64,000 bases of DNA. Source: Breoghania corrubedonensis (lineage in GTDB: Bacteria; Pseudomonadota; Alphaproteobacteria; Rhizobiales; Stappiaceae). Location of the stretch: NCBI RefSeq assembly GCF_003053845.1, contig NZ_QAYG01000001.1, forward strand, positions 440,078-504,077, read 5' to 3'. The position numbers were made by a program, and so were the translations under genes. The notes under the pieces are model-generated. The model was not told the origin of the DNA, made no database searches, and saw nothing but the letters and a program-made list of their open reading frames with translations. Numbering within the stretch: position 1 is the first letter of the stretch; each line of letters starts with the position of its first letter. Below, piece by piece: positions 15,940 through 24,608 of this stretch.

Positions 15940-17193
15940 TCAGGCCCCCCCGGCCGGATTGGCGACGGCACGCACGTCCTGCGCCAATTTCGATATTCCC
16001 TGCAGAACCAGCAGGAGGCCGCCGATCACCATCGCCCACTTCATCGGCCAGTAGGCGATGCGCCATTCGTTGAAGGAGACCTCGTCGACCACCGTCGCAT
16101 CCCAGGCGAAGATGAGGCTGGTGAACAGCAGCGTGCCGGCGAAGATGTAGAAAAAGACGGACGTCGCCAGATCGACAATGGCCTTCCGGCGCGGGCTCAG
16201 GGGCGCGTAGAAGACATCGACCCGCACGTGGCTCTCCGTCAGCATCGCGTAGGCGCCGCAGATCAGGTACTGCATGCCGAACATCAGATACATCGCCTCG
16301 TGGACCCAGATGGTGGGCGAGTTGAAGACATAGCGGGCGATGACCTCGTAATAATAGGCGAAGACCGCGATCACCGCCCAGTAGGAGACGAGTTCGCCGG
16401 CATAGAAGGACATGCGGTCGATGACGCCGGTCCAGCCGGTGGTGAGGTGCTTCTGGTCGCCGCCCTGCTCGACATCCTCCACCGCGTGCAGGATCTCATC
16501 GGCCTCGCTTTCCGCCCGGCGTTCCGCGTCGTCCGCAGCCACCTTCGCCTCCGCCCGGCGCTTCAGCCAGGGCATCAGCACGGCATCGAGCGCCATCATC
16601 GCGACAAGCAGATAGAAGGCGTAGGCCGCCATGTCGCGCCAGAAGGCGCGTCCGGCGGCAGCCGTTTCGGCGGCGGGCCGCGCCGTTTCCAGATCCGTCT
16701 TCGCGCGGGCCAGCCGCTCCTTCGACGAGGCGATGCGGCCCTCGGCGCGCTTCACTCCGCGCTCGGCGAGGCGGAAACCGATGGAGCCTTCCGGCGCCTG
16801 CGCCAGCTTTTCGCGCAGATCGGGCAGCTGGCCTTCCATCTCCGCGATCCGCGGCCCCTCGCGCGTGATCGCGCCTTGCGCGCTTTCGACGAGCGCGGCC
16901 GCATCGGAATAGGACGCACGGTATTCGCGCTGCTCGCCATTGGCGACGAGGATGAAGATGAAGACCGGGATGAAGAGCAGACCGAGAAGGCTCTTCAGGT
17001 AGAACCGGTGAAGGCCGAGCATGCCGCCGGCGATCAGGATCATGTAGGCGAGCGGCAACGAATAGCCGCGCCAGTCCCCGTGAACCCTGGCCCGCGCCTT
17101 CGTTCGGCGCGCCATCACCATGGCGAAGACGGGGAAGACGATAAGACCGGCCCAGTAAAGCCAGTGCGGAAGGACGAAGGTCAGGCTCGGCAT
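15940..17193 (-). CDS. TRAP transporter small permease (DctQ family) with an N-terminal TM2-like and coiled-coil extension
   Basis: This is a 417-residue protein, more than twice the usual 160-200 residues of DctQ. Residues ~1-90 hold several membrane segments, including a TM2-like motif GLHRFYLKSLLGLLFIPVF. Residues ~100-190 are a charged coiled coil (EGPRIAEMEGQLPDLREKL and later KERLARAKTDLET). After another membrane helix near 200-215 comes a second charged stretch. The DctQ domain proper occupies the last 170 residues, with YAGELVSYWAVIAVFAYYYEVIARYVFNSP and the conserved W-HE-Y motif. The start at 17193 has a GGGGGA site and no good alternative. A frameshift fusion is unlikely, since the whole frame has normal codon use. 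Confidence 0.88.
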   Translation of the reverse strand: MPSLTFVLPHWLYWAGLIVFPVFAMVMARRTKARARVHGDWRGYSLPLAYMILIAGGMLGLHRFYLKSLLGLLFIPVFIFILVANGEQREYRASYSDAAALVESAQGAITREGPRIAEMEGQLPDLREKLAQAPEGSIGFRLAERGVKRAEGRIASSKERLARAKTDLETARPAAETAAAGRAFWRDMAAYAFYLLVAMMALDAVLMPWLKRRAEAKVAADDAERRAESEADEILHAVEDVEQGGDQKHLTTGWTGVIDRMSFYAGELVSYWAVIAVFAYYYEVIARYVFNSPTIWVHEAMYLMFGMQYLICGAYAMLTESHVRVDVFYAPLSPRRKAIVDLATSVFFYIFAGTLLFTSLIFAWDATVVDEVSFNEWRIAYWPMKWAMVIGGLLLVLQGISKLAQDVRAVANPAGGA

Positions 17194-17407
17194 GGTTCCC
17201 CCAAAGCGATGAGCCGGAAATGGACGGCGGAGCGACGGTTCCCCTCGGGATCCGCACCGCCGCAAGATGACGTCGGGCCCGTTCTTGACGGCCCGACATT
17301 TCGACGCCCGCCTCGGGCCGGAGCCTTGAAGCGGGCGCGCCGCGTGCGGGAAAGCGGTTTCGAAGGCCGGAGGCGGGCGCTCCCTTGGAGACCCCCACCC
17401 CTGAAGG

Positions 17408-17440
17408 AGCCCCCCACCGCGATCTGTCGAGGTGGGGGCT
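17408..17440 (-). terminator. Hairpin between dctP and dctQ of TRAP 1
   Basis: Arms AGCCCCCACC and GGTGGGGGGCT (minus strand) enclose a 12-base loop. No T-tract follows. A stem of this kind between a binding-protein gene and its permease genes often attenuates downstream expression or protects the 3' end of the binding-protein message. The role here is inferred. Confidence 0.5.
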
Positions 17441-17478
17441 CGAACAACGGATGCAGAGCGTCCCCGCCCCCTCGCCGA

Positions 17479-18696
17479 TCAGAGATCGAGCGTCAGGCCC
17501 TCGATCATGTCCGGCGTGACGTAGCCCAGCGAACCCGACATCATGTAGTCGAGCTGGGTCTTGAAGACGCGGGCCGCGTTCTTGTCCTTGTTGGCGTACT
17601 TGAACCAGATCGGCACCGCGATCTCGGTCATGATCGCGACGTCGTCCTGGGAAAGACGCGTGACTTCGGTGCCGTCGGCCTCGAACTTCTTCCAGGCTTC
17701 CTGGTTCGCCTTCTGGATCTTGGCATGATGCTCGATGGAGTAGGACTTGGTCTCCATCTCCACGAACTGCTTCATCTCGTCGGAAAGCGCGTTCCAGGCA
17801 TCCATGCCAACGGTGATGTCCATGATGTCGACCGGCTGGTAGAGCGACATGAAGCCCGGGGGGCCCATGGAGATGTATTTGGTGACCTGGGAGAAGCCGA
17901 GGGCATAGTTGACCGCGGGGCCGGTGTAGTCGGCCACGTCGATCGTGCCCTTTTCAAGCGCGGGGAAGATTTCCGAGCCCGGCAGAACGGTGGTCTTGGC
18001 GCCCAGCCCCTGGAAGACCTCGGCCACCATGCCGCCGGGAAGGCGCATCTTGCGGCCACGGAAATCCTCCACCGAGCGGATCGGCACCTTGGAGTGGATG
18101 ATGTTGGCATCGTGATGGACCGGACCGACCCAGTACATGCCTTGCGCGGCGTAGAGTTCGCGCGTCATCTCCAGCCCGCCGAGGCCGTAGTAGAAGGTGT
18201 CGTATTCGCTGGGATGACGAAGACCCAGCGGATAGGACGACAGGAACACGCCGGCGGGAATGATGCCCTGTACATAGATGGTGAAGGGGTTCACCGCGTG
18301 CAGAACGCCGTTCTTGACCGCATCGTAGAGCTGGAAGTCGCCCACGACATCATTGGCGCCAAAGGGCTGGAAGGAAAGTTCGCCGCCGGTCTTTTCCGAG
18401 ATCGTGCCGCACCAGTCCTTGAAGATCTGCAGGCCGATGCCGCCGGGCCACGAGGTCTGGATCTTCCAGGTGGTGCCGGCCGCCTTCGCCGTTCCGATGT
18501 AGGGCGCGCCGAGCGTCGCCGCGCCCACCGCGCCGCCGGCCGCCAGAAGCGAGTTCTTCAGGAAACCGCGCCGTGCCTCCCGCCGGGCTTCCACGACCCC
18601 TTCGACCGTCTCGCGCCGCACGCATGCGGCGGGCGCGTTTGCGGACGCGCCATTCTGCCGGGCGCCAGAGGCACCCTCCCGCTTGATGATAGACAT
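17479..18696 (-). CDS. TRAP transporter solute receptor (DctP/TakP-like), Tat-exported, TRAP 1
   Basis: This is a 405-residue periplasmic receptor. A twin-arginine-like signal lies near residues 39-70 (ARRGFLKNSLLAAGGAVG, cleavage after TAKA), preceded by an unusually long charged leader. The mature part matches the TakP-like branch of DctP: WKIQTSWPGGIGLQIFKDWC, then FGANDVVGDFQLYDAVKNG, MRLPGGMVAEVFQGLGA with the Arg that binds carboxylate, and PALEKGTIDVADYTGP. Relatives bind 2-oxo or 2-hydroxy acids. With glcDE and lutABC in the neighbourhood, lactate, glycolate or pyruvate is a reasonable ligand guess. The ATG at 18696 has AGGGAGGAA upstream. The permease genes follow after a 285-base gap with a stable hairpin. 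Confidence 0.93.
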   Translation of the reverse strand: MSIIKREGASGARQNGASANAPAACVRRETVEGVVEARREARRGFLKNSLLAAGGAVGAATLGAPYIGTAKAAGTTWKIQTSWPGGIGLQIFKDWCGTISEKTGGELSFQPFGANDVVGDFQLYDAVKNGVLHAVNPFTIYVQGIIPAGVFLSSYPLGLRHPSEYDTFYYGLGGLEMTRELYAAQGMYWVGPVHHDANIIHSKVPIRSVEDFRGRKMRLPGGMVAEVFQGLGAKTTVLPGSEIFPALEKGTIDVADYTGPAVNYALGFSQVTKYISMGPPGFMSLYQPVDIMDITVGMDAWNALSDEMKQFVEMETKSYSIEHHAKIQKANQEAWKKFEADGTEVTRLSQDDVAIMTEIAVPIWFKYANKDKNAARVFKTQLDYMMSGSLGYVTPDMIEGLTLDL

Positions 18697-19158
18697 TGTT
18701 GTTCCTCCCTTGCGTGGCCGCTCTTCACTCGTCCGGCATTCACGCGCCCGGCGCTTGTCTCAGCGCCTGCGCCCGCGAAACCGTCCGCTCCTCCGCGAGA
18801 GCGAGCCTCGCCGCAGTGTAGTCGCGATCCAACAACGATCAAGGGCCTGCCGTCCTATCCCTCACTTTCCCCTGCGAAAGGATCGAACAAACACCTTTTC
18901 GTTGGCGGATAAAGTGACACAACATTCATTTCAGCTCTTCATTTAATGCGATTTTCTTCTCCCCCTATCGCTCGCGACAGGCGCAAGTATCGGTTCGCGC
19001 GTGGCTTTTCGGATATTTCCACGGCAAGGCGGATCCCGGACCGGGCTCGACGGCGGTTCCCTCGCACTCCATATTGGCCGCCTGATGAAGAAGTCCGGGC
19101 TGCGCCGGCGGCGAATTCGCGCGGCCCCCACCTCACACGCTATTGGAAAGGTCCTGCC
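18697..19158. other. Divergent intergenic region, TRAP 1 / MDR oxidoreductase
   Basis: No gene or repeat family is recognised. An AT-rich section at about 18900-18960 probably contains the promoter(s). An open frame on the plus strand that extends the oxidoreductase upstream to 18946 has no conserved content. Confidence 0.4.
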
Positions 19159-20133
19159 ATGCTGAGCGCCATTCACGAGACATTCGGCGATCCCTCCAAG
19201 GTTTTGAAGATGGAGGAGCGGCCGCTGCCGGAGCCGGGGCCGGGCGAGATCCGGATCAGGACCGGGCTCGCCGCGATCCACAACCACGACCTGCTCACCG
19301 TGGCGGGCACCTATGGCTACAAACCGCCGCTGCCGGCGATCGGCGGATCGGAGGCGATGGGCGTGGTCGATGCGCTTGGCGAGGGGGTGAGCGAATTCCA
19401 GGTCGGCCAGCGGGTGGCCGCAAGCGGACGCGGCACCTGGGCGCAATTCTACATCGCCAAGGCGGCCGGCGCCGTGCCGCTGCCCAACGCGATCGCCGAC
19501 GAGACGGCGGCGCAGCTCATCGCCATGCCGATGAGCGCGATGTTCCTTCTGGATTTCGTCAACGCGCATCCCGGCTCCTGGCTCGTCCAGAACGCGGCGA
19601 CGGGCGCTGTCGCCAAGGTGCTGGCAAAGGTGGCGCAAAAGCGCGGGGTGAACGTGGTCAACCTGGTGCGCCGCGACGAGGCGGTGGCGGAGCTGGAGGC
19701 ACTGGGGATCAAGAACGCGGTCTCGACGGCGGGCGAGAACTGGAAGGCGCAGGTGGCGGACATCACCGGCGGCGCGCCGATCCATGCGGCAATCGACGGC
19801 GTGGGCGGCCCCGGCGCGGCTGATCTCTGCGCGATCTGCGGACCCGGCGCCACCATCGTTTCGTTCGGGCTGATGTCGGGCAAGCCGATGGAGATCCCGC
19901 CCGCCCAGCTCATCTTCCGCGACATCACCGTCAAGGGCTTCTGGCTCGCCAAGCTGCTTCCCGAGGCGCCGAAGGAGAAGGTCGCGGCACTGATGGGCGA
20001 ACTGATCGGGCTCATCGCCTCCGGCGACGTCACGCTGCAGGTGGACGGGATCTACGACCTGGCCGACATCGCCAAGGCGGCCGAGGCGGCGGGAAAGGGC
20101 AAGCGCGAGGGAAAGGTGCTGGTGCGGGGATAG
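19159..20133 (+). CDS. Zinc-independent MDR-family oxidoreductase (quinone/enoyl reductase-like)
   Basis: This is a 324-residue medium-chain reductase. The GroES-like N-terminus has EIRIRTGLAAIHNHDLLTVAGTYG and the early glycine-rich segment PAIGGSEAMGVV. The Rossmann domain includes WLVQNAATGAVAKVLAKVAQ near residues 140-160, the ETR-type variant AATGAV rather than GAGGVG. The zinc ligands of alcohol dehydrogenases are absent (NHD replaces the Cys region). This fits NADPH-dependent quinone oxidoreductase or 2-enoyl thioester reductase. The ATG at 19159 follows GGAAAGG. It is monocistronic, and I cannot assign a substrate. Confidence 0.88.
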   Translation: MLSAIHETFGDPSKVLKMEERPLPEPGPGEIRIRTGLAAIHNHDLLTVAGTYGYKPPLPAIGGSEAMGVVDALGEGVSEFQVGQRVAASGRGTWAQFYIAKAAGAVPLPNAIADETAAQLIAMPMSAMFLLDFVNAHPGSWLVQNAATGAVAKVLAKVAQKRGVNVVNLVRRDEAVAELEALGIKNAVSTAGENWKAQVADITGGAPIHAAIDGVGGPGAADLCAICGPGATIVSFGLMSGKPMEIPPAQLIFRDITVKGFWLAKLLPEAPKEKVAALMGELIGLIASGDVTLQVDGIYDLADIAKAAEAAGKGKREGKVLVRG

Positions 20134-20622
20134 GCGCGGCCGTCGCAGTTTTCTCCTGGCGGTCTCACGCCACTTCAACCTCATTGGCTGGCGCCGCCAA
20201 CCACACTCCGGTTCGAGATCGCGCTCTCGCGTTCGATCTTTACAGCGTCATCCCGGACGCGGCGAAGCAGAGAGCCGGTACCCGGTCATCGTCGGGATAA
20301 CGGGGCTTGGCTGGATCGTCGACCGCGACGGCGCTCCATCCCGGCCCGAGCCGCAAACAGCAATGGCAACTGGGTCCCCGCTTTCGCGGGGATGACATCG
20401 AATGTGGGGAGAGGCAGCGCTAAGTCGCACGGATCGGACACCGCGTTTCGCGTCTTCGCAAACAGAGTTGATGACGGCACAGAGGTCGCCCTGCCATTGG
20501 CTTGTCTTCCCCCTGGTCCCATTGACCCCTCCCCTGCGCACTTCTACTGTGCCTTTCAAAATACGCATGATCGCCTCGCGTCATTTCACGCTTAGCGCCG
20601 TCTCTCAGGAAACGCCTGTTCC
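20134..20622. other. Intergenic region upstream of the lut operon, with repeat remnants
   Basis: It holds two palindromic remnants: about 20249-20300 (TCATCCCGGACGCGGCG and its partner near 20290) and 20369-20396 (GTCCCCGCTTTCGCGGGGATGACA). The latter is related to the unit in the glcD-glcE gap. The 100 bases before lutA must contain its promoter; no operator stands out. Confidence 0.55.
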
Positions 20623-21417
20623 ATGTCCGATACTCCCAGGGTCGCCCTGTTCGTCACCTGTCTGGCCGATCTCTTCCGCCCGTCGGTGGGCTTTGCCGCC
20701 GTCAAGCTGCTGGAGGAGGCGGGATGCGCCGTGGAGGTGCCGCGCGCACAGACATGCTGCGGGCAGCCGGCCTACAATTCCGGCGACAAGGCGGATGCGC
20801 GCGGGGTGGCGGAAGTCGCCATCCGGGCCTTCGAGGGCTTCGACTATGTGGTGGCGCCGTCGGGCTCCTGCGCGGCGATGATCAAGAAGCACTATCCCGA
20901 ACTCTTCGCCGACGATCCCGTCTGGGGGCCGCGGGCCGACGAACTGGCCACACGCACCTTCGAGCTCGTCAGCTTTCTCACCGACGTGCGCGGGATGGAG
21001 ACGGTGGAAGCCTCCTTCGACGGCTCCGTCACCTATCACGACAGCTGTTCGGGACTGCGCGAACTGGGCATCAGCGAGCAGCCGCGCAAGCTTCTCGCGT
21101 CCATGGAAGGGCTGATGCTGAAGGAGATGGAGGAATCCGACATCTGCTGCGGCTTCGGCGGCACCTTCGCGGTGAAATACGCCGACATTTCCAACAAGAT
21201 GGTGTCGAAGAAGACGGGCCATGTGGAGGAAGCGGAGGCCGACCTGCTGGTCGCAGGCGATCTCGGCTGCCTGATGAACATGGCCGGCAAGCTGAAGCGC
21301 GAGGGCAAGGCCACCAGGGTGCGCCATGTCGCGGAACTGCTGGCCGGCATGACCGACCAGCCCGCCATCGGCGAACACAAGGGCACGCCTGCCGAAAAGG
21401 CCAGGGTTGACGGATGA
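20623..21417 (+). CDS. lutA: L-lactate oxidation complex Fe-S protein LutA/LldE
   Basis: This is a 264-residue protein with two CCG (DUF224) domains. The first Cys set is in CLADLFRP...[12 protein letters not shown] (residues ~11 and ~44), the second in [12 protein letters not shown] and [10 protein letters not shown] (near 140 and 180). These bind an iron-sulfur cluster in the LutABC L-lactate dehydrogenase, which converts L-lactate to pyruvate. The ATG at 20623 has AGGAAA about a dozen bases upstream. It is the first gene of the operon lutA-macro-lutB-lutC, and its stop overlaps the next start by 4 bases. No LutR-type regulator or LutP permease lies adjacent. Confidence 0.95.
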   Translation: MSDTPRVALFVTCLADLFRPSVGFAAVKLLEEAGCAVEVPRAQTCCGQPAYNSGDKADARGVAEVAIRAFEGFDYVVAPSGSCAAMIKKHYPELFADDPVWGPRADELATRTFELVSFLTDVRGMETVEASFDGSVTYHDSCSGLRELGISEQPRKLLASMEGLMLKEMEESDICCGFGGTFAVKYADISNKMVSKKTGHVEEAEADLLVAGDLGCLMNMAGKLKREGKATRVRHVAELLAGMTDQPAIGEHKGTPAEKARVDG

Positions 21418-21974
21418 GCGGCAGCGTTCTCGAGGTCACCATCGGGACAACGCGGCTTTCGGTGATCGTGGCGGACCTGACGACGCTCGACGTCGATGCC
21501 GTCGTCAACGCGGCGAACGAAAGCCTGCTGGGCGGTGGCGGCGTGGACGGGGCGATCCACCGCGCGGCTGGCCCCGGGCTTCTGGCCGAATGCCGCACGC
21601 TGGGCGGCTGCGCACCGGGCGATGCGAAGATGACGGCCGGTTACGACCTGCCGGCAAGACATGTGATCCATACGGTCGGCCCGCGTTGGGCGGGCGGCAC
21701 GCGCGCGGAGGATGCCGTGCTCGCCTCCTGTTATGCGCGGTCACTGGAACTGGCAGCGGATGCCGGACTTGCGACGATCGCCTTTCCGGCGATCTCCACC
21801 GGCGTCTTCGGCTTTCCCGCCGACAGGGCGGCGGGCGTGGCGCTGGAGGCGGTGCGCGCGAGCGATCATCTCGCCCGGCTACAGGCGGTGATTTTCTGCT
21901 GTTTCGACGCCCGTGCCGTCGGATTTTACGAGGCGGCGTTTGCCGCCAAAGGCCTGGTACAAGGGCTGGACTAG
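21414..21974 (+). CDS. Macro-domain protein (ADP-ribose / O-acetyl-ADP-ribose deacetylase type)
   Basis: This is a 186-residue single macro domain of the MacroD/YmdB class. The ADP-ribose pocket is visible as [26 protein letters not shown] near residues 27-52, with the catalytic-type NAAN and the GGGGVDGAI loop. [16 protein letters not shown] follows near 65-80, and the phosphate loop [13 protein letters not shown] lies near 123-135. These enzymes remove ADP-ribose from acidic residues and hydrolyse O-acetyl-ADP-ribose to free acetate. The gene overlaps lutA by ATGA, so it is translated with the lactate operon. Its stop codon is the first triplet of a repeat element. Placement inside a lut operon is unusual to my knowledge. 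Confidence 0.93.
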   Translation: MSGSVLEVTIGTTRLSVIVADLTTLDVDAVVNAANESLLGGGGVDGAIHRAAGPGLLAECRTLGGCAPGDAKMTAGYDLPARHVIHTVGPRWAGGTRAEDAVLASCYARSLELAADAGLATIAFPAISTGVFGFPADRAAGVALEAVRASDHLARLQAVIFCCFDARAVGFYEAAFAAKGLVQGLD

Positions 21975-22088
21975 AGCGTATTCCGATCAGATTGCATCAA
22001 ACTGATCGACAAGAATATGCTCAAGAGATTGATTTTGAGCGGTTTCTTGTCGTTCAGGCGGCTTCGCCTGAACGACAAGCGCTCTAGA
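21971..22088 (+). repeat. TAGAGC palindromic element, copy 2 (composite, ~118 bases)
   Basis: The element starts CTAGAGCG with the macro-gene TAG inside it. It continues with TTCCGATCAGATTGCATC, its dyad partner CTGATCGACAAG, and ATATGCTCAAG. It then runs into a second hairpin (CTTGTCGTTCAGGCGG-cttcg-CCTGAACGACAAG) and ends CGCTCTAG, the inverted copy of its start. The terminal inverted repeats make this copy look like a compact MITE-like unit. It separates the macro gene from lutB by 125 bases. Confidence 0.8.
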
Positions 22089-22099
22089 GGGAGGCGGCC

Positions 22100-23521
22100 A
22101 TGCAGATGCGATCCCCGCGCTTCAGGGAGAATGCGCGCGAGGCGCTGGACAACGCCCAGCTTCAGCGCGCGCTCACCAATGTGGAGACCAATTTCGTCGG
22201 CAAGCGGAAGGCCGCGGCCGATGCGTTGCCGGAATTCGAGGCGCTGCGCGACAAGGCGCGCGACATCAAGAACCACACGCTGGAACATCTCGACCTCTAT
22301 CTGAAGGCCTATGAGAAGAAGGTGATCGAAGCCGGCGGTCACGTCCACTGGGCGGAGACGGCGGAGGATGCGCGCCGGATCGTGCTCGGCATCTGCAAGC
22401 GGGTGAACGCCAAGACCGTCACCAAGGGCAAGTCGATCGTTTCGGAGGAAATCGGGCTCAACGAGCACCTGAGCGCCAACGGCATCCAGCCGGTGGAAAC
22501 CGATCTCGGCGAATACATCATCCAGCTTCGCGGCGAGGCGCCCAGCCACATCATCGCGCCCGCCGTGCATGTGAACAAATCCGAGGTGGAGACAGAGTTC
22601 CGCCGCGCCCACACGCATCTCGATCCGAACCGCAACCTGGAGGAGCCGGAGACGCTGCTGAACGAGGCACGCGCGATCCTCCGGCAGAAATATTTCGATG
22701 CGGAAGTGGGCATTACCGGCGCGAACTTCCTGATCGCGGAGACGGGCAGCTCGGTCATCGTCACCAACGAGGGCAACGGCGACCTGACCCAGACGCTGGG
22801 CAAGGTGCATATCGTGCTGGCCACGCTGGAAAAGGTGACGCCGACGCTGGAGGACGTGTCGCAGATCCTGCGGGTTCTGGCGCGCTCGGCGACCGGTCAG
22901 GACACCTCCGTCTACACGACGTTCTCGACCGGGCCGCGCCGGCCGGAAGACCCGGACGGGCCGGAGGAATATCATGTCGTGCTCATCGACAACGGGCGCT
23001 CGTCGATGCTGGGCGGCGACTATCAGGACATGCTGCGCTGCATCCGCTGCGGTGCCTGCATGAACCATTGCCCGGTCTATCACGCCATCGGCGGGCATGC
23101 TTACGGCTGGGTCTATCCCGGACCGATGGGCGCGGTGCTGACACCGTCGCTCACCTCCATCGACGAAGCAGGGCACCTGCCCAACGCCTCCACCTTCTGC
23201 GGGCGCTGCGAAAGCGTGTGCCCGATGCGCATTCCCCTGCCGAAGATGATGCGACACTGGCGGACACGCGAGTTCGAGCGCCATCTGCAACCGGCCTCGA
23301 CGCGGTTCGGCCTGGGTTTGTGGGCGTTTTTTGCGAGACGCCCGGCGCTCTACCGCGCGGCGACGGGGCTGATGGTCAGAACGCTTGGTCTTTTCAGCGG
23401 CAAACGCGGGCGCTTCGCCTCCATGCCGTTTGCCTCCGGCTGGACGAAATACCGCGATCTGCCGGCCCCCGAGGGCAAGACGTTTCAACAGATGTGGGCC
23501 GAGAGAAAGGACGCGGCATGA
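22100..23521 (+). CDS. lutB: L-lactate oxidation complex LutB (LUD domain plus two Fe-S sites)
   Basis: This is a 473-residue protein. The LUD domain (residues ~70-300) includes VNAKTVTKGKSIVSEEIGLN and GITGANFLIAETGSSVIVTNEGN. A ferredoxin-type region follows with CIRCGACMNHCPVY (near 315) and CGRCESVCPM (near 370). The C-terminal DUF3390-type tail ends WTKYRDLPAPEGKTFQQMW. It matches LutB/LldF at full length. With LutA and LutC it forms the flavin-independent, Fe-S L-lactate dehydrogenase. GGGAGG precedes the ATG at 22100. The stop overlaps the lutC start. Confidence 0.95.
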   Translation: MQMRSPRFRENAREALDNAQLQRALTNVETNFVGKRKAAADALPEFEALRDKARDIKNHTLEHLDLYLKAYEKKVIEAGGHVHWAETAEDARRIVLGICKRVNAKTVTKGKSIVSEEIGLNEHLSANGIQPVETDLGEYIIQLRGEAPSHIIAPAVHVNKSEVETEFRRAHTHLDPNRNLEEPETLLNEARAILRQKYFDAEVGITGANFLIAETGSSVIVTNEGNGDLTQTLGKVHIVLATLEKVTPTLEDVSQILRVLARSATGQDTSVYTTFSTGPRRPEDPDGPEEYHVVLIDNGRSSMLGGDYQDMLRCIRCGACMNHCPVYHAIGGHAYGWVYPGPMGAVLTPSLTSIDEAGHLPNASTFCGRCESVCPMRIPLPKMMRHWRTREFERHLQPASTRFGLGLWAFFARRPALYRAATGLMVRTLGLFSGKRGRFASMPFASGWTKYRDLPAPEGKTFQQMWAERKDAA

Positions 23522-24195
23522 GCGGACGTGATGCCATTCTCGGCCGGTTGAAGCGGCGGCTGGAGCGCGAGGGCGATCTGGAGAGTGCGCGGGCGGACGA
23601 GGTCGCCCGGCGGCTTGACGACGCGCCGGCCGGGATTATTCCGGCACGCGGACAATTGCCGGGCGGCGAACGCATCGCACTTTTTCAGCGCATGGCGGAA
23701 GCGGTGCAGGCGAGCGTGGAGCATGTGGCGGCGATGGCCGACGTGCCCAAGGCGATCGCCCATCAGCTCAGCCAGCGCAACCTGCCGGCTGCCGTGCGCA
23801 TCGGCGCCGATGCCGCGCTTGCCGCGATGCCATGGGAGGCGTCCGCGCCGCTGGAGGTGCGTCACGGCCCGTCCGACGGCAATGATCTCGCCGCCGTCTC
23901 GCACGCGCTCGCCGGCATCGCGGAGACGGGAACGCTGGTGCTCGCTTCCGGCACGGACAACCCGACGACGCTCAACTTCCTGCCCGATCTCCACATCGTC
24001 GTTGTCGAGGCGGGGGATATCGACGGCGACATGGAAGCGGTGCTGGCGCGCATCCGCCGGAAATTCGGCAAGGGGACAATGCCGCGCGCGCTCAACATGG
24101 TGGCCGGGCCCTCGCGCTCGGCCGATATCGAGCAGACGCTGATCCTCGGCGCGCACGGCCCGCGCGCATTGCATGTCGTGATCGTCGGCGGCTGA
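23518..24195 (+). CDS. lutC: L-lactate oxidation complex LutC (LUD domain)
   Basis: This is a 225-residue LUD-domain protein. Its N-terminal helix (ILGRLKRRL) is followed by a domain with GIAETGTLVLASGTDNPTTLNFLPDLHIVVV and the conserved C-terminal NMVAGPSRSADIEQTLILGAHGPR, both diagnostic of LutC/LldG. The ATG at 23518 overlaps the lutB stop (ATGA). This completes lutABC, the Fe-S lactate dehydrogenase complex. The frame is open further upstream, but that part lies inside lutB. Confidence 0.95.
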   Translation: MSGRDAILGRLKRRLEREGDLESARADEVARRLDDAPAGIIPARGQLPGGERIALFQRMAEAVQASVEHVAAMADVPKAIAHQLSQRNLPAAVRIGADAALAAMPWEASAPLEVRHGPSDGNDLAAVSHALAGIAETGTLVLASGTDNPTTLNFLPDLHIVVVEAGDIDGDMEAVLARIRRKFGKGTMPRALNMVAGPSRSADIEQTLILGAHGPRALHVVIVGG

Positions 24196-24608
24196 ACGGC
24201 GCGCGCAAACCGGCGAGACAATGTTGCCGGAAGCCTGTCCGTGAGAGGCATTTCAGCGCCCTGCGGGCATGCCCGAAGCCCCGCCCGGGCCGGCGCGTGA
24301 TATCTTCGCAAAGCCGCCAGCACGCCCTGCGAACGAATACGGACGACTGACATCCGTCAGTTTTCTTGTTATTTCTTTTCGCATGACGGCTATGGACATT
24401 TTTATTGGTCCAGATTAACCAAGCCCGCGATTTGCCATCGTAACGGGCGCCCACATCATTACGATACGTAAGATTGCTTGTGGAGCATTCGATGGCTCAA
24501 ATATTTCATGATCCGCCATGGCTGTGCCGGTCCGAGCGTGCGAAAGCGCTCAGGCCGCAAAAGCCACATGCGGCTATCCGCAGCCCCGCGGCCGCAAGGC
24601 CTGGCGAA
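24196..24608. other. Intergenic region after lutC
   Basis: This stretch of about 410 bases is distinctly AT-rich between 24350 and 24480, with no repeat unit, RNA gene or reliable frame. It likely contains the promoter of the response regulator. The frame of that gene is open back to 24474/24492, so part of this stretch could be coding if an earlier start is used. Confidence 0.4.

Noticed and set aside
16228-18912. 894-codon open frame on the plus strand
   Set aside because: It is antisense to the TRAP 1 receptor and small permease genes. The His/Asp/Gly/Arg-rich translation has no domain and is a by-product of codon bias.
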